Shown: positions 39,271-50,121 of the stretch, piece by piece
Layout of the letters: each line of letters starts with the position of its first letter
Position numbering within the stretch: position 1 is the stretch's first letter
Assembly (NCBI GenBank): GCA_001599355.1
Contig: BCGQ01000003.1
Location: forward strand, 1,056,468-1,120,467
Origin: Nakazawaea peltata
Taxonomy: Eukaryota; Ascomycota; Pichiomycetes; Alaninales; Pachysolenaceae
Direction: 5' to 3'
DNA length: 64,000 nt
Made by a program: the position numbers and the translations under genes
Notes under the pieces: generated by a model
Databases searched by the model: none
What the model was told of the DNA's origin: nothing
The model's input: the letters and a program-made list of their open reading frames with translations, nothing else

Positions 39271-39402
39271 AAAAAGGGGCTTTTATAAGCTGAAAAGGGG
39301 CTAAATCACATGCTTCAAATTTTATATTTTCAATTAGTTCATGCAGATTTAGGGCTAAAGGGGCTAAAAAGGGGCTAATTTGAGGGATATTCTAGGGCTA
39401 TT
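39271..39402 (+). repeat. Dispersed GGGGCTAAA repeats between REC8 and AVT1
   Basis: At least four AAAGGGGCT(A/T)-type copies (about 39272, 39293, 39357 and 39368) plus shorter AGGGCTA variants within 130 bp. They lie upstream of REC8 and downstream of AVT1. The spacing is irregular, so this looks like clustered motif copies more than a minisatellite. Confidence 0.6.
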
Positions 39403-39484
39403 AGATGAGGGGAAGGTAGAGTTGATTAAGTTCAATTAAACGTCATTCATTGTGATCATGCTGTGCATTGTCTATATACAATAT

Positions 39485-40888
39485 CTAGAGAATAGTAGCA
39501 AGAGTACCAGCTATAGTGAAAAACACACTGATAGATATTCCAACATATAAGAAGAGTCTTGATGACGGACTCAAGTCCTTGTAGAATACATTCAAGTAGA
39601 ATGAGAACGGAAGGGTAATACAAACAGTGAAACAAATAAAACTACCCAACAACAGCATCATCTTACCGAACTGGGTCAAGTATAATGATAAGAGAGTGAA
39701 TGTAGCACATAACAATACGTTAGTAACTATGAAGTTTGAGGAAGCAGACAGAAAATGAGGTTCTACGATCTCAGTCAGAAATACCAATATAGGTCTAGCG
39801 ACTAAAGGTAGTTTGGAGACTGGGAGCAAACCCATGCAAAGAGTGATCATGAAATTACACCAAGTGGGGAAACCTGCAGTGGTCATGAGATTCTGACTGA
39901 ACTCATCTTCGACATCTTGGCCAAACATCAAGAACAGGGTGATTCCGATAGTCGTATCTATAATATAGGTGAACAAAAATGCAAACAGAAACAGAGTAGG
40001 AGCTTTTTCAGGTCTTTTCATGTCATTAATGAATTCTGGGAGTACAGGGTGACCACCAAAATTGGCAATCACAATGGAAGCTGATATTAAACAGTTCTTG
40101 AAGGAGGTGGGATATAAATCGGCTGATGTCACTAAAGGCATTAAAAGAGACCCAGGAGACTCAGCTTTGGATAATCCACAAATTATGGTTATGATGATGA
40201 TTCCTGTAGTGCAAGTAATACCACAGATTGATAACACCGAAAGAACACTCAAAGGTAAGAAATTCAAAAAGAACAAAATCACCAGAATTGTTATCTTTAA
40301 GACGTACTTGTCGATCCCCAGAATTGTGTTAAAGCTGTCACTGAATAACAAAAACAACAGCACTATTGCACCAAACAAGTCTGTATTGAACAATATGACG
40401 ATGATGAATTTGAGTCTTGGACCAAGTAAATCATGGGCCAACTCGTTATAGTTACGATACTTGTTGTTTCGGAGATAGCATTTTGCCAACAAAGAAGCTG
40501 AGTACTGTGTCAGTATACCTGCAATCAAAATACTTGTCAATCCCACAATGATCCCACTCAATTTTATCAGAAAAGGTAACGATAGAAGACCAATACCAAT
40601 CAACATATTAACAGAATTGAAGATGGTCTGAAATATGGTGGAACCCGATTCTATCTCGAGATCGACATTTCCTAGCAATGGGGTGTGTTCTCCATTGATG
40701 ACCAGTCCAATTATCCGGTCAGGCTCCTCTTCCTCTATAGCAGAGTTAGACACCAGGTCAAGGTTTCTACTTATAGACTTAAGTAATTGATTGACACTAT
40801 TTTCACCACCATAATCCAAAATAGAAGACCGTCTTCTAGCACCATCCGAAGATCGAGGCATAGACCTAAACGACGAAACAGAAGACAT
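39485..40888 (-). CDS. AVT1: Vacuolar amino-acid transporter Avt1-like
   Basis: A 467-residue transporter of the AAAP family with a cytosolic N-terminal tail (about 1-80) and eleven predicted helices. The Avt1 signature TIFQTIFNSVNMLIGIG opens the first helix. FGGHPVLPEFINDMKRPEKAP, FLMFGQDVEDE and LPLVARPILV match the neutral amino-acid/H+ antiporter Avt1 of the vacuole. The tail is shorter than in Saccharomyces Avt1. It reads in the same direction as REC8. Confidence 0.9.
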   Translation of the reverse strand: MSSVSSFRSMPRSSDGARRRSSILDYGGENSVNQLLKSISRNLDLVSNSAIEEEEPDRIIGLVINGEHTPLLGNVDLEIESGSTIFQTIFNSVNMLIGIGLLSLPFLIKLSGIIVGLTSILIAGILTQYSASLLAKCYLRNNKYRNYNELAHDLLGPRLKFIIVILFNTDLFGAIVLLFLLFSDSFNTILGIDKYVLKITILVILFFLNFLPLSVLSVLSICGITCTTGIIIITIICGLSKAESPGSLLMPLVTSADLYPTSFKNCLISASIVIANFGGHPVLPEFINDMKRPEKAPTLFLFAFLFTYIIDTTIGITLFLMFGQDVEDEFSQNLMTTAGFPTWCNFMITLCMGLLPVSKLPLVARPILVFLTEIVEPHFLSASSNFIVTNVLLCATFTLLSLYLTQFGKMMLLLGSFICFTVCITLPFSFYLNVFYKDLSPSSRLFLYVGISISVFFTIAGTLATIL

Positions 40889-41750
40889 CCTTGTTCACCA
40901 ATACACCTCTTCACAACAAGCTCCAGCTCCTGCTCCCTACTTAAAGATTTTCCCTCTTTATCTTACATATAGAGAGCAATCCATTTTCGGTATAAGGCGT
41001 CGATGCCCTTTTTGGCCGATGGATTTCCACAAACGGAAGTTAAATTCAGATAAGCAGAGGGATATTAGTTAAACATAAGCGATCAGTTGGGGGGTGAATC
41101 TGGATATAATTTTCGTATAGACGTTTTTCAATCAGAATGTTCTCACATATTTAACTCCTGTCCCTCCTCATGTACTTGCCGTACTCCTCCTCATCCTGCT
41201 CTTCTCCCCCCCCCCCNNNNNNNNNNNNNNNNNNNNNNNNNNNNNNNNNNNNNNNNNNNNNNNNNNNNNNNNNNNNNNNNNNNNNNNNNNNNNNNNNNNN
41301 NNNNNNNNNNNNNNNNNNNNNNNNNNNNNNNNNNNNNNNNNNNNNNNNNNNNNNNNNNNNNNNNNNNNNNNNNNNNNNNNNNNNNNNNNNNNNNNNNNNN
41401 NNNNNNNNNNNNNNNNNNNNNNNNNNNNNNNNNNNNNNNNNNNNNNNNNNNNNNNNCCTCTTCTCCCCCTCTTCTGCCCCAAGAAAAATTTTTCATCTCT
41501 TCCACCTCCCCTTCCTTAACCTTACTAACCGGCCTAGTCCCCTTTTTTCTCTCCTCTCTGCGCGCGCAGTGACCGACATAGTGCGGGCGGTCTAGTCCTT
41601 CATTACAAAGGGAAATCTTGCCTTGGAGAATAAAATTAGTCAACAAGTTGTATAGACAACCGATCCGGATGGATACTTAAATATCGATATATTTATTGGT
41701 ATTAGACTGATTTTCGCACGTAGTGTGCTCTATCTACTTGATTTTAAACG
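40889..41750. other. AVT1-HAA1 divergent intergenic region with assembly gap
   Basis: 862 bp between two divergent genes, interrupted by 240 N. Both gap edges are C/T-rich. A GCGCGCGC patch occurs near 41561-41569 and a TATA-like ATATATTTATT at about 41686. No gene is supported, and an open frame crossing the gap is meaningless. Confidence 0.6.
41217..41456. other. Assembly gap (240 N)
   Basis: A run of N preceded by a poly-C stretch (41207-41216) and followed by CCTCTTCTCCCC-type sequence. The gap probably covers a low-complexity pyrimidine tract that failed to assemble; its true length is not known. Confidence 0.98.
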
Positions 41751-43469
41751 ATGGTCCTCATAAATGGTGTCAAATACGCCTGTGAAAGGTGTATACGTGG
41801 TCACCGAGTCACCACTTGCACCCACACCGACCAACCGTTGATGATGATTAAGCCCAAGGGCCGTCCATCTACTGTTTGTGATCATTGTAAGTTAGCCAGG
41901 AAGACCAAAAACCAGCATCAAAAGTGTATTTGCTCTGCCAAACGTTTGCCGGGACAGCCGCATGAGCTGGGTTGCTCTTGTAAAGATGATGATTCTTGTC
42001 AATGTCAGACAGGTGCCACCCAAGCTCGTCGTTCTACTTCAAAGGACTCACTGAGCTCTATCTCTGCTTTGAAGAAACTGAACAGTATCAAAAAGAAACA
42101 GGTCCTGAACCAACCACTACCAGTACAACCCAACTCAGGACTCCCTAAAGATTTCACAACCGGCAAGGCTGGCAACTATATGGACATAAATCGTATTGGA
42201 ATGGATTATCTTCAAGATTTCAAACCTTCTGGTGCTGTTTCATCAAGATTAGGAGAAGTTACTGTGCCCCTCGATGAGTACGTTCAACCTTTCCAACAGA
42301 TGACTAATAATTTGAATAATCTTCTCCATACAAGAACCGGCAACGGAACGACACTGAATGTTGCTTCCTCAACTACAATAAAACTGGAGAATAGAAGTTC
42401 TACTAATAATACAGACTCCTTGGTGGATCCAGGGGATATCAAGACCGAAGATTTCTTCTCAGATTTACCCGTGCCCTTCGCTGATGGTAATCTTGGAAAT
42501 ATAATGAGTACTAATTCTGGAAGTGGATTGTTGGATTTATTCGAAGACAATAGAACTACTGCGTCACCAACATCTATAAAATCACCCGATGGACTTATAC
42601 CCAGTGCTGGTTCTGCTGCTAATGGTAACTTCAATACTCAGTTGAACGGAAATGATGGAATGTTCCCATTATTCCAAGTAGCGGGATCTCTGGCATCATC
42701 AATCCTGTCGTCTCTGCTGTCGATTTCATCAGTTTCATCTTTCGAGAGCTTACCAAACGACTCTCCTAACGGTCAACTGCTGCTGTCACCTCTGGGGGCC
42801 AATGGTGTTCACCATCCACACCCTCATCTCCATCATCAATATCAACAATTACCACCTCATCATACTTCCCATCATCCGCCTTCTCATCATGGTCACCACA
42901 GTCATCATGGCCACCATCATCATCACCATGGACTTCATAATACTTTCTCTCCATACACAATACCTACTCTGCTGCCCAATAGAAGTGAAAGTTTCCTCAG
43001 TATTGCGTCTTCGTCTACTGCATCGGAGTTTGGAGGAAGTGTAAGCAGTAGTAGAATGAGTGTCAACGGCAGCTTGTCGAATCATAGACCTCCAATTGGG
43101 TTGAACTACAGTAATCATAATCAAAGTAACGATTCTTTAGTGAGTCTTCAACAACAGCAAACATTAACCAATTCTTTGGCTAAGAATATGACGAATGATA
43201 CACACAAGAATTGGGAAGAAGACAATGATAGTCCGAGTCAAAGTTTGAGTCAAAGTCTGAGCCAAAGTCAAGAACCACCTGCTCAAGATCAAGCTCTTCC
43301 AATCCAAACTGAAGATCTGTTTGCCCAATTACGTAACCAACAACCTGCTGAAGATGCTGTTGTTTTCACTCCAGATGAACTCAAAGACCTCGATCTTTTC
43401 AGCGGAACCACCATCGATATGTTCTTAGATAGTAATTTTACTAATGACGATGTCACAGGGTTAAAATAG
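41751..43469 (+). CDS. HAA1: Copper-fist transcription factor Haa1-like
   Basis: A 572-residue transcription factor. The N-terminal copper-fist domain has Cys11, Cys14, Cys23 and His25 plus the minor-groove motif KGRP at 36-39, with the segment TDQPLMMIKPKGRPS as in Haa1/Cup2. A later SRLGEVTVPLDEYV block matches a conserved Haa1 segment (SRVGEVSVPLEEY), which separates it from Cup2/Ace1. Haa1 drives the response to acetic and other weak acids. A strongly His-rich stretch (42811-42940) and an acidic C-terminus follow. It is divergent from AVT1 across the assembly gap. Confidence 0.92.
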   Translation: MVLINGVKYACERCIRGHRVTTCTHTDQPLMMIKPKGRPSTVCDHCKLARKTKNQHQKCICSAKRLPGQPHELGCSCKDDDSCQCQTGATQARRSTSKDSLSSISALKKLNSIKKKQVLNQPLPVQPNSGLPKDFTTGKAGNYMDINRIGMDYLQDFKPSGAVSSRLGEVTVPLDEYVQPFQQMTNNLNNLLHTRTGNGTTLNVASSTTIKLENRSSTNNTDSLVDPGDIKTEDFFSDLPVPFADGNLGNIMSTNSGSGLLDLFEDNRTTASPTSIKSPDGLIPSAGSAANGNFNTQLNGNDGMFPLFQVAGSLASSILSSLLSISSVSSFESLPNDSPNGQLLLSPLGANGVHHPHPHLHHQYQQLPPHHTSHHPPSHHGHHSHHGHHHHHHGLHNTFSPYTIPTLLPNRSESFLSIASSSTASEFGGSVSSSRMSVNGSLSNHRPPIGLNYSNHNQSNDSLVSLQQQQTLTNSLAKNMTNDTHKNWEEDNDSPSQSLSQSLSQSQEPPAQDQALPIQTEDLFAQLRNQQPAEDAVVFTPDELKDLDLFSGTTIDMFLDSNFTNDDVTGLK

Positions 43470-43562
43470 CTTTGCCCTTCACTTTACTTCTACGGTGCCT
43501 GATTAATTAATTATAATACAAGCTTTTAATTTATTTTGATACATATGCTATAGTCGTCTTTT

Positions 43563-44441
43563 TTAAAGTGTTTCTTTTGTGTCGGAGGTTACAGCCGCTT
43601 CACTTTGTGATGTGCTTCCTTCTGAGTATTCTTCATCATCATTTTCGTCACTCAACCCTTCCTCACCAGAGGCCACATTAGATGAGGCTTCACCTTTCTC
43701 GCCTTTTTCTAACAGTTCTCTTCTTTTCTTGCTCTCACCGAACCTTCCATTCAAATTTGAGTGACGTAACTCATGTTTGAATCTCTTTAAAATGCTATTC
43801 CATCTATACCTCACACTCTGAGAATTTCTCTTACCCAACTGCTCCAGATACTTGTTGAAGTCCTGGAGTGGTAAAGTCAGAAGAATCAAATCGAGTAACT
43901 TGATATCATCTTCGGCAGTCCATGTGGAGTTATGAGATCTCTTTCTTTTCTTCAAGTTTCTTTTATTAATTAATGGTGGCAGCATCACGACTTCGATTGG
44001 GTGATATGGCAGCAGATGCAGAGGACGAGCAGGATGACCAGGGATCGGGGCAGCTCCTGGAGGAGGGGCCTGTGTATAATATGGTTGAGGGACATGCTGA
44101 TAGTAATATTCTTGTGGTGGAGGCAGAGTTCTTGCCGGTTGTGCTGCTGGGGCATAATAGTATGCTACTGGTGGCAGCTGGGTGACAGGTATTTGATGCA
44201 GAGATGGATGCAGAGGTTGATGCAGAGGTTGATGTTGAGGACTGACCATTACTGGAACCAGTACTGAAGGTACCAGCGAGTAAACAGCTGGAGGTGGTGG
44301 GCTTCTATGTATACTTGCTGTACTTGGACCCAGGTTGGGACTTGCGCTACCAACCAGGGGAGGCGACACCTCTTGAGGTGGTGACCCACTTTTGTTCAAC
44401 AACAGATTTAAGTTTATCTTTGACTTATTGGGACTCGACAT
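43563..44441 (-). CDS. Myb/SANT-domain protein, function unknown
   Basis: 292 residues if translation starts at MSSPNKSKINLNLLLN; the frame extends upstream to a Met at 44489 with a hydrophobic 16-residue leader that looks unlike coding sequence, so I prefer 44441. The first half is Pro/Tyr/His-rich low complexity. A single Myb-like domain follows (WTAEDDIKLLDLILLTLP to YRWNSILKRFK). The C-terminus is acidic and Ser-rich. It is probably a DNA-binding regulator. I do not recognise a specific orthologue. Confidence 0.75.
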   Translation of the reverse strand: MSSPNKSKINLNLLLNKSGSPPQEVSPPLVGSASPNLGPSTASIHRSPPPPAVYSLVPSVLVPVMVSPQHQPLHQPLHPSLHQIPVTQLPPVAYYYAPAAQPARTLPPPQEYYYQHVPQPYYTQAPPPGAAPIPGHPARPLHLLPYHPIEVVMLPPLINKRNLKKRKRSHNSTWTAEDDIKLLDLILLTLPLQDFNKYLEQLGKRNSQSVRYRWNSILKRFKHELRHSNLNGRFGESKKRRELLEKGEKGEASSNVASGEEGLSDENDDEEYSEGSTSQSEAAVTSDTKETL

Positions 44442-46545
44442 CTCGTGAATATTAAACCAAAAAGTCAATAGATATATTGGAATGATCAAGAAAGGCTCAG
44501 AAAATAATCAAGAATAAGAGGGGATCATCTTTATATACTCGAGATGAGTTTAAAATGTTTTCTTTGTGTTAATAATGCAGAGTGAAATGCAACTTGAAAT
44601 TTTTGAAGGTTTCAAGCAGCATGAAATTTTCCCTTATTTTATCCCTTTATTCAACGCCTACATACACAATAACCACTATAAGTTTGAATCGCTTGAGGTA
44701 AAGAAGATTCGAAATAATTATTGTGCATGTTCACTTACATTGAATATGCTCGATTCTTGTTTCTTTTTTTTGTTTCTCAGCATGTGTTAGTTTTTTTTGA
44801 TTTCTTTTTTCATGCATCAGCTTATTTCACTGCTAACTCCCGTTAACTTCTAAAATAAAACCCTTGAGAGAGACGAGGCACTACCAAGCGAAAATAACAA
44901 GATTACTAGGCGCAGAACTTTGCATTAGAAAGAGGTGGTGGGCGTGAAGAAAGCACTAGTCTACTAATTAATTATATGGCGGCATTTCTCCCATGCTAGA
45001 CGTTTCCTTATTGGTACATCGATTAAGGTTTTATCTCGATGTAACAACACATTAAATTCATTACGCACAGAATTTGTATTCTCCTCTTGCGCCACTTTCT
45101 GGGGCTGACAAGTCTGTAAAGTGTGTTAAACATAATAACAACTTGTAACAGGACTTAAGGAATTTTAAGTGAACGCAGAGAAAAAAAGACGAGAGGAAAA
45201 AAAAGAAAAGAAAAGAGGTTTTCTGTTGTCAAAAGGAGTACTGAGCTTGTCATCTCAGGATCTGTAGAAGCCGCTCGAGCTCTAAAATTTAATGGAATCC
45301 CTACATAGAAAGATTAATAACAAGGCATTCGATCTACCAATAAATGCAAGAAGAACTAACCTATTTCATATGATTCGTATGTTGGTGACCATTTGTAGGA
45401 CCGATATTAATATAATCTCGCCTCAAGTCTGTAATAATAATCACACAGGATGAGCTCTTTTAGATACGCTCAAGTTTTCAGCTTACATCAAAATAAGGTG
45501 AAATGCTGCAATAAGGTTTTTACCTTTACTTATCCGAAATAATTGGTATTACTCAGAGTTCTGAAAACTGCCAGTTGATGGACTTACCAAAAGAGACAGG
45601 TTATGTCCAGTGAAGGGATTTAAATGTACGTTGTGATAAATCTGAAACTCAACTTTTTTTCGTGAAATGTCTCAGATCCTTTGTGAAGATTCTAAATTTA
45701 GACAATAAAAATCTGTTTGTGCTACGACTTAGCATAACCTCAACCAGAGGACCTTTAGCTATAGTGGATACGTCAGAATGGATCACCTTGTAAAATATAC
45801 GATGCGGTATTTTAGTGTGTGCACTCAAAAGCTGTATAGATGAAATATGCTGCCCTGCGGATCTGTCCCTATTCGAATGAGGTAACCGGATTTTGTCTGC
45901 TTTTGATTTAAGTTCCATATTGTCCCAATTTCCGTCGCAAACTCGAGTGCGCTTCTTTCATACGAGATATTCCGATTCGTGCAACTTCTGTTTTTGTATC
46001 TTGTTCCTCTGCGCACGATCTCCGTTGATTGTTTTAATTTTCGCTTGTTTGAACGCAAACTTGCGGTTTTGTTTTTTTTTTGTTTGTGTCATTCTGCGTA
46101 TCGAGGTCAGCTTACTTGGAAAGCCGCAAGGGAATGAGAGATAGGAGAGGGGGAGGGGATAGATCTTAGGTTGTGGGGTAAATGATGGTGAAAAAATTCC
46201 AAAAACCAGTCAAGATATCCCTTAAGGATCACATTCTCTTCGTTATATTCCTCTCACCCCAACTGTGCCCCCTGCCTTAACCCCGCCTTACTTCTGTACC
46301 GCTCCAGCCCGCTTCTCCCAACGTACACGACCTTTCCACAAAGAAAAGCCGCCTGCTTGCTTACCCCAGGAAAAAGCTCGCAGCAGCAGCAACACTCACC
46401 GAGCCAAAGAATGCCTGTTTGTCTGAGCAGCAGAAAGGTCATTCAATTATTTTATTCGATGAACCGGGGTGATAAATTAAGGGGAAATTCATCAAACTCT
46501 TGTATAGCATAATTGCATCGACTAGAATAAGCATTACACTACACT
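44442..46545. other. Large intergenic region between the Myb gene and GSY
   Basis: About 2.1 kb between two divergent genes, the largest gene-free stretch here. I saw only short, unrecognisable frames. Near GSY it contains STRE-like CCCCT/AGGGG strings (about 46145-46275) and GTACACGACC (46323-46332). The central part (about 44900-46050) holds nothing I can name. Confidence 0.55.
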
Positions 46546-48669
46546 ATGACTAGGGACATCAAATCTCACTTATTATTTGAAGTTCTGACCGAGGTGCTGA
46601 ACAGGGTGGGTGGAATTTATTCCGTCTTGAAATCCAAACTGCCAATCACCGTCGCTGAATATAAGGACCGGTATCTGTTGATTGGGCCATTGTCGGCCAA
46701 TCCGGTCGAGGTGGAGGAGTTGCCCATCAGAGACCCTTATATGCTGCAGGCATTGGACTCGATGCTGGAGAGGGGTATTCGTTTCGTTTATGGGCGTTGG
46801 CTTATTGAAGGACTGCCAAGGGTCATTTTATTCGACTTGAATTCGGCTTCGTACCTCTTAAATGAGTGGAAACTGGATTTATGGAATGTTCTGGGTATCC
46901 CTGCTCCTGACCATGACCATGAGACCAACAATGCCATCTTGTTAGGTTATTTACTGGCTTGGTTCCTCGGGGAATACACTCATCGCAACCAAAAGAAACT
47001 GGTCATCGTTCACCTGCATGAATGGTTAGCTGGTGTCGTCTTGCCGTTATGTAGAAAACGTAAGATTGATGTAGCTACTGTTTTCACCACTCACCTGACC
47101 ATTTTGGGAAGATATTTATGTGCTGGAAGTGAAGATTTCTATAACAATTTGGACAAATATGACGTTGATAGAGAACTGGGTAAAAGAGGAATTTATCATC
47201 GTTACTGTATTGAACGTGCTCTGCTGCACTCTCTGGATGTCTTCACTACTGTTTCGGATATCACTCTGTACGAAAGTGAATTCCTCTTGAAAAGAAAACC
47301 AGATGGGGTAGTTCCTAATGGTTTGAATGTGGTTAAATTCCAGCTGGTTCATGAGTTCCAGAATTTGCATCTGGAGAAGAAAGAGAAGATCAATGAGTTT
47401 ATTCGTGGTCATTTCTATGGAAAATTGGACTTCAAATTATCTAATACGTTGTATTTCTTCATTGCTGGAAGATATGAGTACCGTAATAAAGGTGCTGATA
47501 TGTTTATTGAGCTGTTACTGAGATTGAACCATCGTTTGCAACTGACTAACTCTAAAATGACCGTGGTTCTGTTCATCATTATGCCTCTGCTGACTTCAAA
47601 CTATACCGTAGACACTTTACGTGGTCAGCTGGTTATCAAACAATTGGAGACCACAATCAAAGATGTTCAACTGTTGATGGGGAAGAGATTATTTGAGTAT
47701 TGCCAGTCTCCTGAACATCTGGCTACAACTAATCTTCCAGAAATTGATGATTTGTTGAAACCAAGTGACAGAGTCATTCTTAAAAGACGTATGTTCCTGT
47801 TGAAAAGAGACTCTCTTCCTCCAATTGTCACTCATAATATGAGTGATGATCTGAATGACCCAATTTTGAACCAAATTAGATCTGTTCAATTGTTCAACAG
47901 ACCTCATGATCGTGTTAAGATCATCTTCCACCCAGAATTCTTGAATTCCAATAACCCAGTCTTGGGATTGGATTATGATGAGTTTGTCAGAGGTTGTCAT
48001 TGTGGTGTATTCCCATCGTATTATGAACCATGGGGATACACCCCTCTGGAATGTACTGTAATGGGAGTCCCATCTATTACTACAAACTTATCAGGATTCG
48101 GTTGTTACATGGAAGATTTGATCGAGAATCCGCTGGACTACGGTATTTATATTGTAGATCGTAGAATGAAAAGTGTAGACGAAAGTATCGAACAATTGAC
48201 CCAACAAATGTTCGAGTTCACTTTAAAGAGCAGAAGACAGCGTATCAATCAACGTAATCGTGTTGAAAGATTAAGTGATTTATTGGACTGGAAGAGAATG
48301 GGCTTAGAATACGTTAAACTGCGTACTTTACTGTTACGTAGACTGTATCCTGATGAATTCAAATCTGACACCAAGTTAGCACTGCAACTGGCTCTGTTGG
48401 ATCAAAATTCTAAACAGAAAATCTCCAGGCCTTTATCTCTGCCTGGATCTCCACGTGACCGTAGCGCATCTGAACAACCAGCTGGAGCTATGACTCCAGG
48501 TGATTTGGGTACTTTACAAGAATCGAGTGAAGGAGGTTATTTCGATTGGAAATTACCAAGTGCTGCTCAAGACGATGGTGAAGAATTCGAGGAGGATGAA
48601 GATGATGAAAGAGATGTCACTTTGAGGGGTTTGAGTAGTGCTCCTTCAATCCACAGTGACTCTGATTAA
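46546..48669 (+). CDS. GSY1: Glycogen synthase
   Basis: A 707-residue GT3 enzyme that extends glycogen from UDP-glucose. The family opening HLLFEV[18 protein letters not shown] (x is CTG) is followed by [27 protein letters not shown], the arginine cluster [24 protein letters not shown] and the catalytic YYEPWGYTP-x-ECTVMG. A C-terminal regulatory tail carries [10 protein letters not shown] phosphorylation-type sites and ends acidic. CTG at ERA-xxH-Sx-DVFTT, EG-x-PRVI and YTP-x-EC (48046-48048) are all Ala in glycogen synthases. STRE-like sites upstream suggest stress control. GSY1 versus GSY2 cannot be distinguished. Confidence 0.97.
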   Translation: MTRDIKSHLLFEVLTEVLNRVGGIYSVLKSKLPITVAEYKDRYLLIGPLSANPVEVEELPIRDPYMLQALDSMLERGIRFVYGRWLIEGLPRVILFDLNSASYLLNEWKLDLWNVLGIPAPDHDHETNNAILLGYLLAWFLGEYTHRNQKKLVIVHLHEWLAGVVLPLCRKRKIDVATVFTTHLTILGRYLCAGSEDFYNNLDKYDVDRELGKRGIYHRYCIERALLHSLDVFTTVSDITLYESEFLLKRKPDGVVPNGLNVVKFQLVHEFQNLHLEKKEKINEFIRGHFYGKLDFKLSNTLYFFIAGRYEYRNKGADMFIELLLRLNHRLQLTNSKMTVVLFIIMPLLTSNYTVDTLRGQLVIKQLETTIKDVQLLMGKRLFEYCQSPEHLATTNLPEIDDLLKPSDRVILKRRMFLLKRDSLPPIVTHNMSDDLNDPILNQIRSVQLFNRPHDRVKIIFHPEFLNSNNPVLGLDYDEFVRGCHCGVFPSYYEPWGYTPLECTVMGVPSITTNLSGFGCYMEDLIENPLDYGIYIVDRRMKSVDESIEQLTQQMFEFTLKSRRQRINQRNRVERLSDLLDWKRMGLEYVKLRTLLLRRLYPDEFKSDTKLALQLALLDQNSKQKISRPLSLPGSPRDRSASEQPAGAMTPGDLGTLQESSEGGYFDWKLPSAAQDDGEEFEEDEDDERDVTLRGLSSAPSIHSDSD

Positions 48670-50121
48670 GCGAAAAAAGCGAAAAAAGGTAAACGAAGCT
48701 GCAAAAAAAATCTCAAAATTTCCTTACTATGTATCCCCTTTATTTTAGAATCCAAATAATTGGTTGAAAAATTTATGTAAGTTTAGTAGGATTATCATAC
48801 GTTATAGCAAATAGAGAGCCAACTTTACTTCGGGCCAAGTTAAATTTGAAGTTTTTTTCGTCTAAATTCACCTGATACTTTCTATATGTAATTTATATAT
48901 GCAAAACAATTACTTTTCAAAACTTACTTTTAGGGGTCATGACTTGCAGAGGGTGGGAAAGAAGTAATATTGGGCGCACGGTTTCTATAAAGAGCTTTCT
49001 AGAGATCAGGCTGTGCATATAGAAGCCGGAAAAGTGGTTGCTTAGATTTGTTTCGGGATTCTTCCCTCTATCGCAACGTAAACTTCACCGAGACTTATTA
49101 TTGTGGATCCCGGGGCTTTTAACACAGCAAAATATGAATAAAATCACAGAAATAGTTTCACTGCAGAAAGGAAAAATTATGCAAGTGTACTGGAGGGTTT
49201 TACATTCAGTTAACGTGTTTACGCTATGCGCAAGAACTATAAGTTTCTGGAAGTGAAAAATAGCATTGCATACAAAAATGTTATTAGGCTCCTATTAACA
49301 AAAGAGGAAAGCGCCTCCAAAGCAAGATTGCGATGAGATTGTTTCCCCTCTTTGGGATTGCTAGCCTATATTGGAGAAGAAACGGGGAACGGTTAAAAAA
49401 CCAGATTTATAATTATCCGAATCGAGCAATAACTTGGGCTGCACTTTGTCCAACTATGCATTACCCGGGGACTCTCCACTCTGTGATCCCTCCCGCACCC
49501 CCGCTCTTACAGTGGCTCGAGCAGAAAAAGACAAGAGTTTTTTTCCTTTACTATGATGACTCAGCATTTTGTGAGGAGACAAAGGGTGGCTAGTTAAGTT
49601 GCCCACACCGTCTTTTCAGGCTCCTAACCACGCTCCCATCTTCTTGACCCGACTCTTCTCCACATTTATCTCTCACCTAACCTCACCTCTCCACATATAT
49701 CCTATCTCTGGCCCCCCTCCTCTACCATCCCCTCCCCTCTTCTACCCCTCCAATCCTTCTATCTCCTCCTTCGTTTTCGCTGCGCGTTACTGAGGGGCAC
49801 CGGAGCTTTGTGTGTCATCACCAGATTGCTCAAAAGGAAAAGAAAAAAAAATTTTGCAGACCAGATAGAGCGATGCATTGATCAAATAGACAGGGATAGA
49901 TTAATTAATTAATTAACAGATTGCTAATTTTTATTGATAAAATATCAAGTCGGAAACATTAGCTTAGGATTCGACATCAACAGTCGACCTCATATACGTC
50001 TATTTATACCCACCGCCCTAGGATATTTATACCATACTACCCTTTGCTCATCACTCAACTGATCTTCCAAAGGTAAAGACAAGAATATCCCTGTGCTTCA
50101 TATATTTATTGACTATTTATT
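48670..50121. other. GSY-PFK26 intergenic region
   Basis: About 1.45 kb with no supported gene. It contains a pyrimidine-rich block (about 49680-49770), a TGCGCG patch near 49781 and TTAATTAATTAATTAA (about 49901-49916) ahead of PFK26. The short open frames here have no recognisable content. Confidence 0.55.

Noticed and set aside
41087-41646. Open frames crossing the N gap on both strands
   Set aside because: They are open only because N gives no stop codons; the flanks are low-complexity C/T-rich DNA.
49333-49593. An 86-codon open frame upstream of PFK26
   Set aside because: No family features, and composition resembles the surrounding intergenic DNA.
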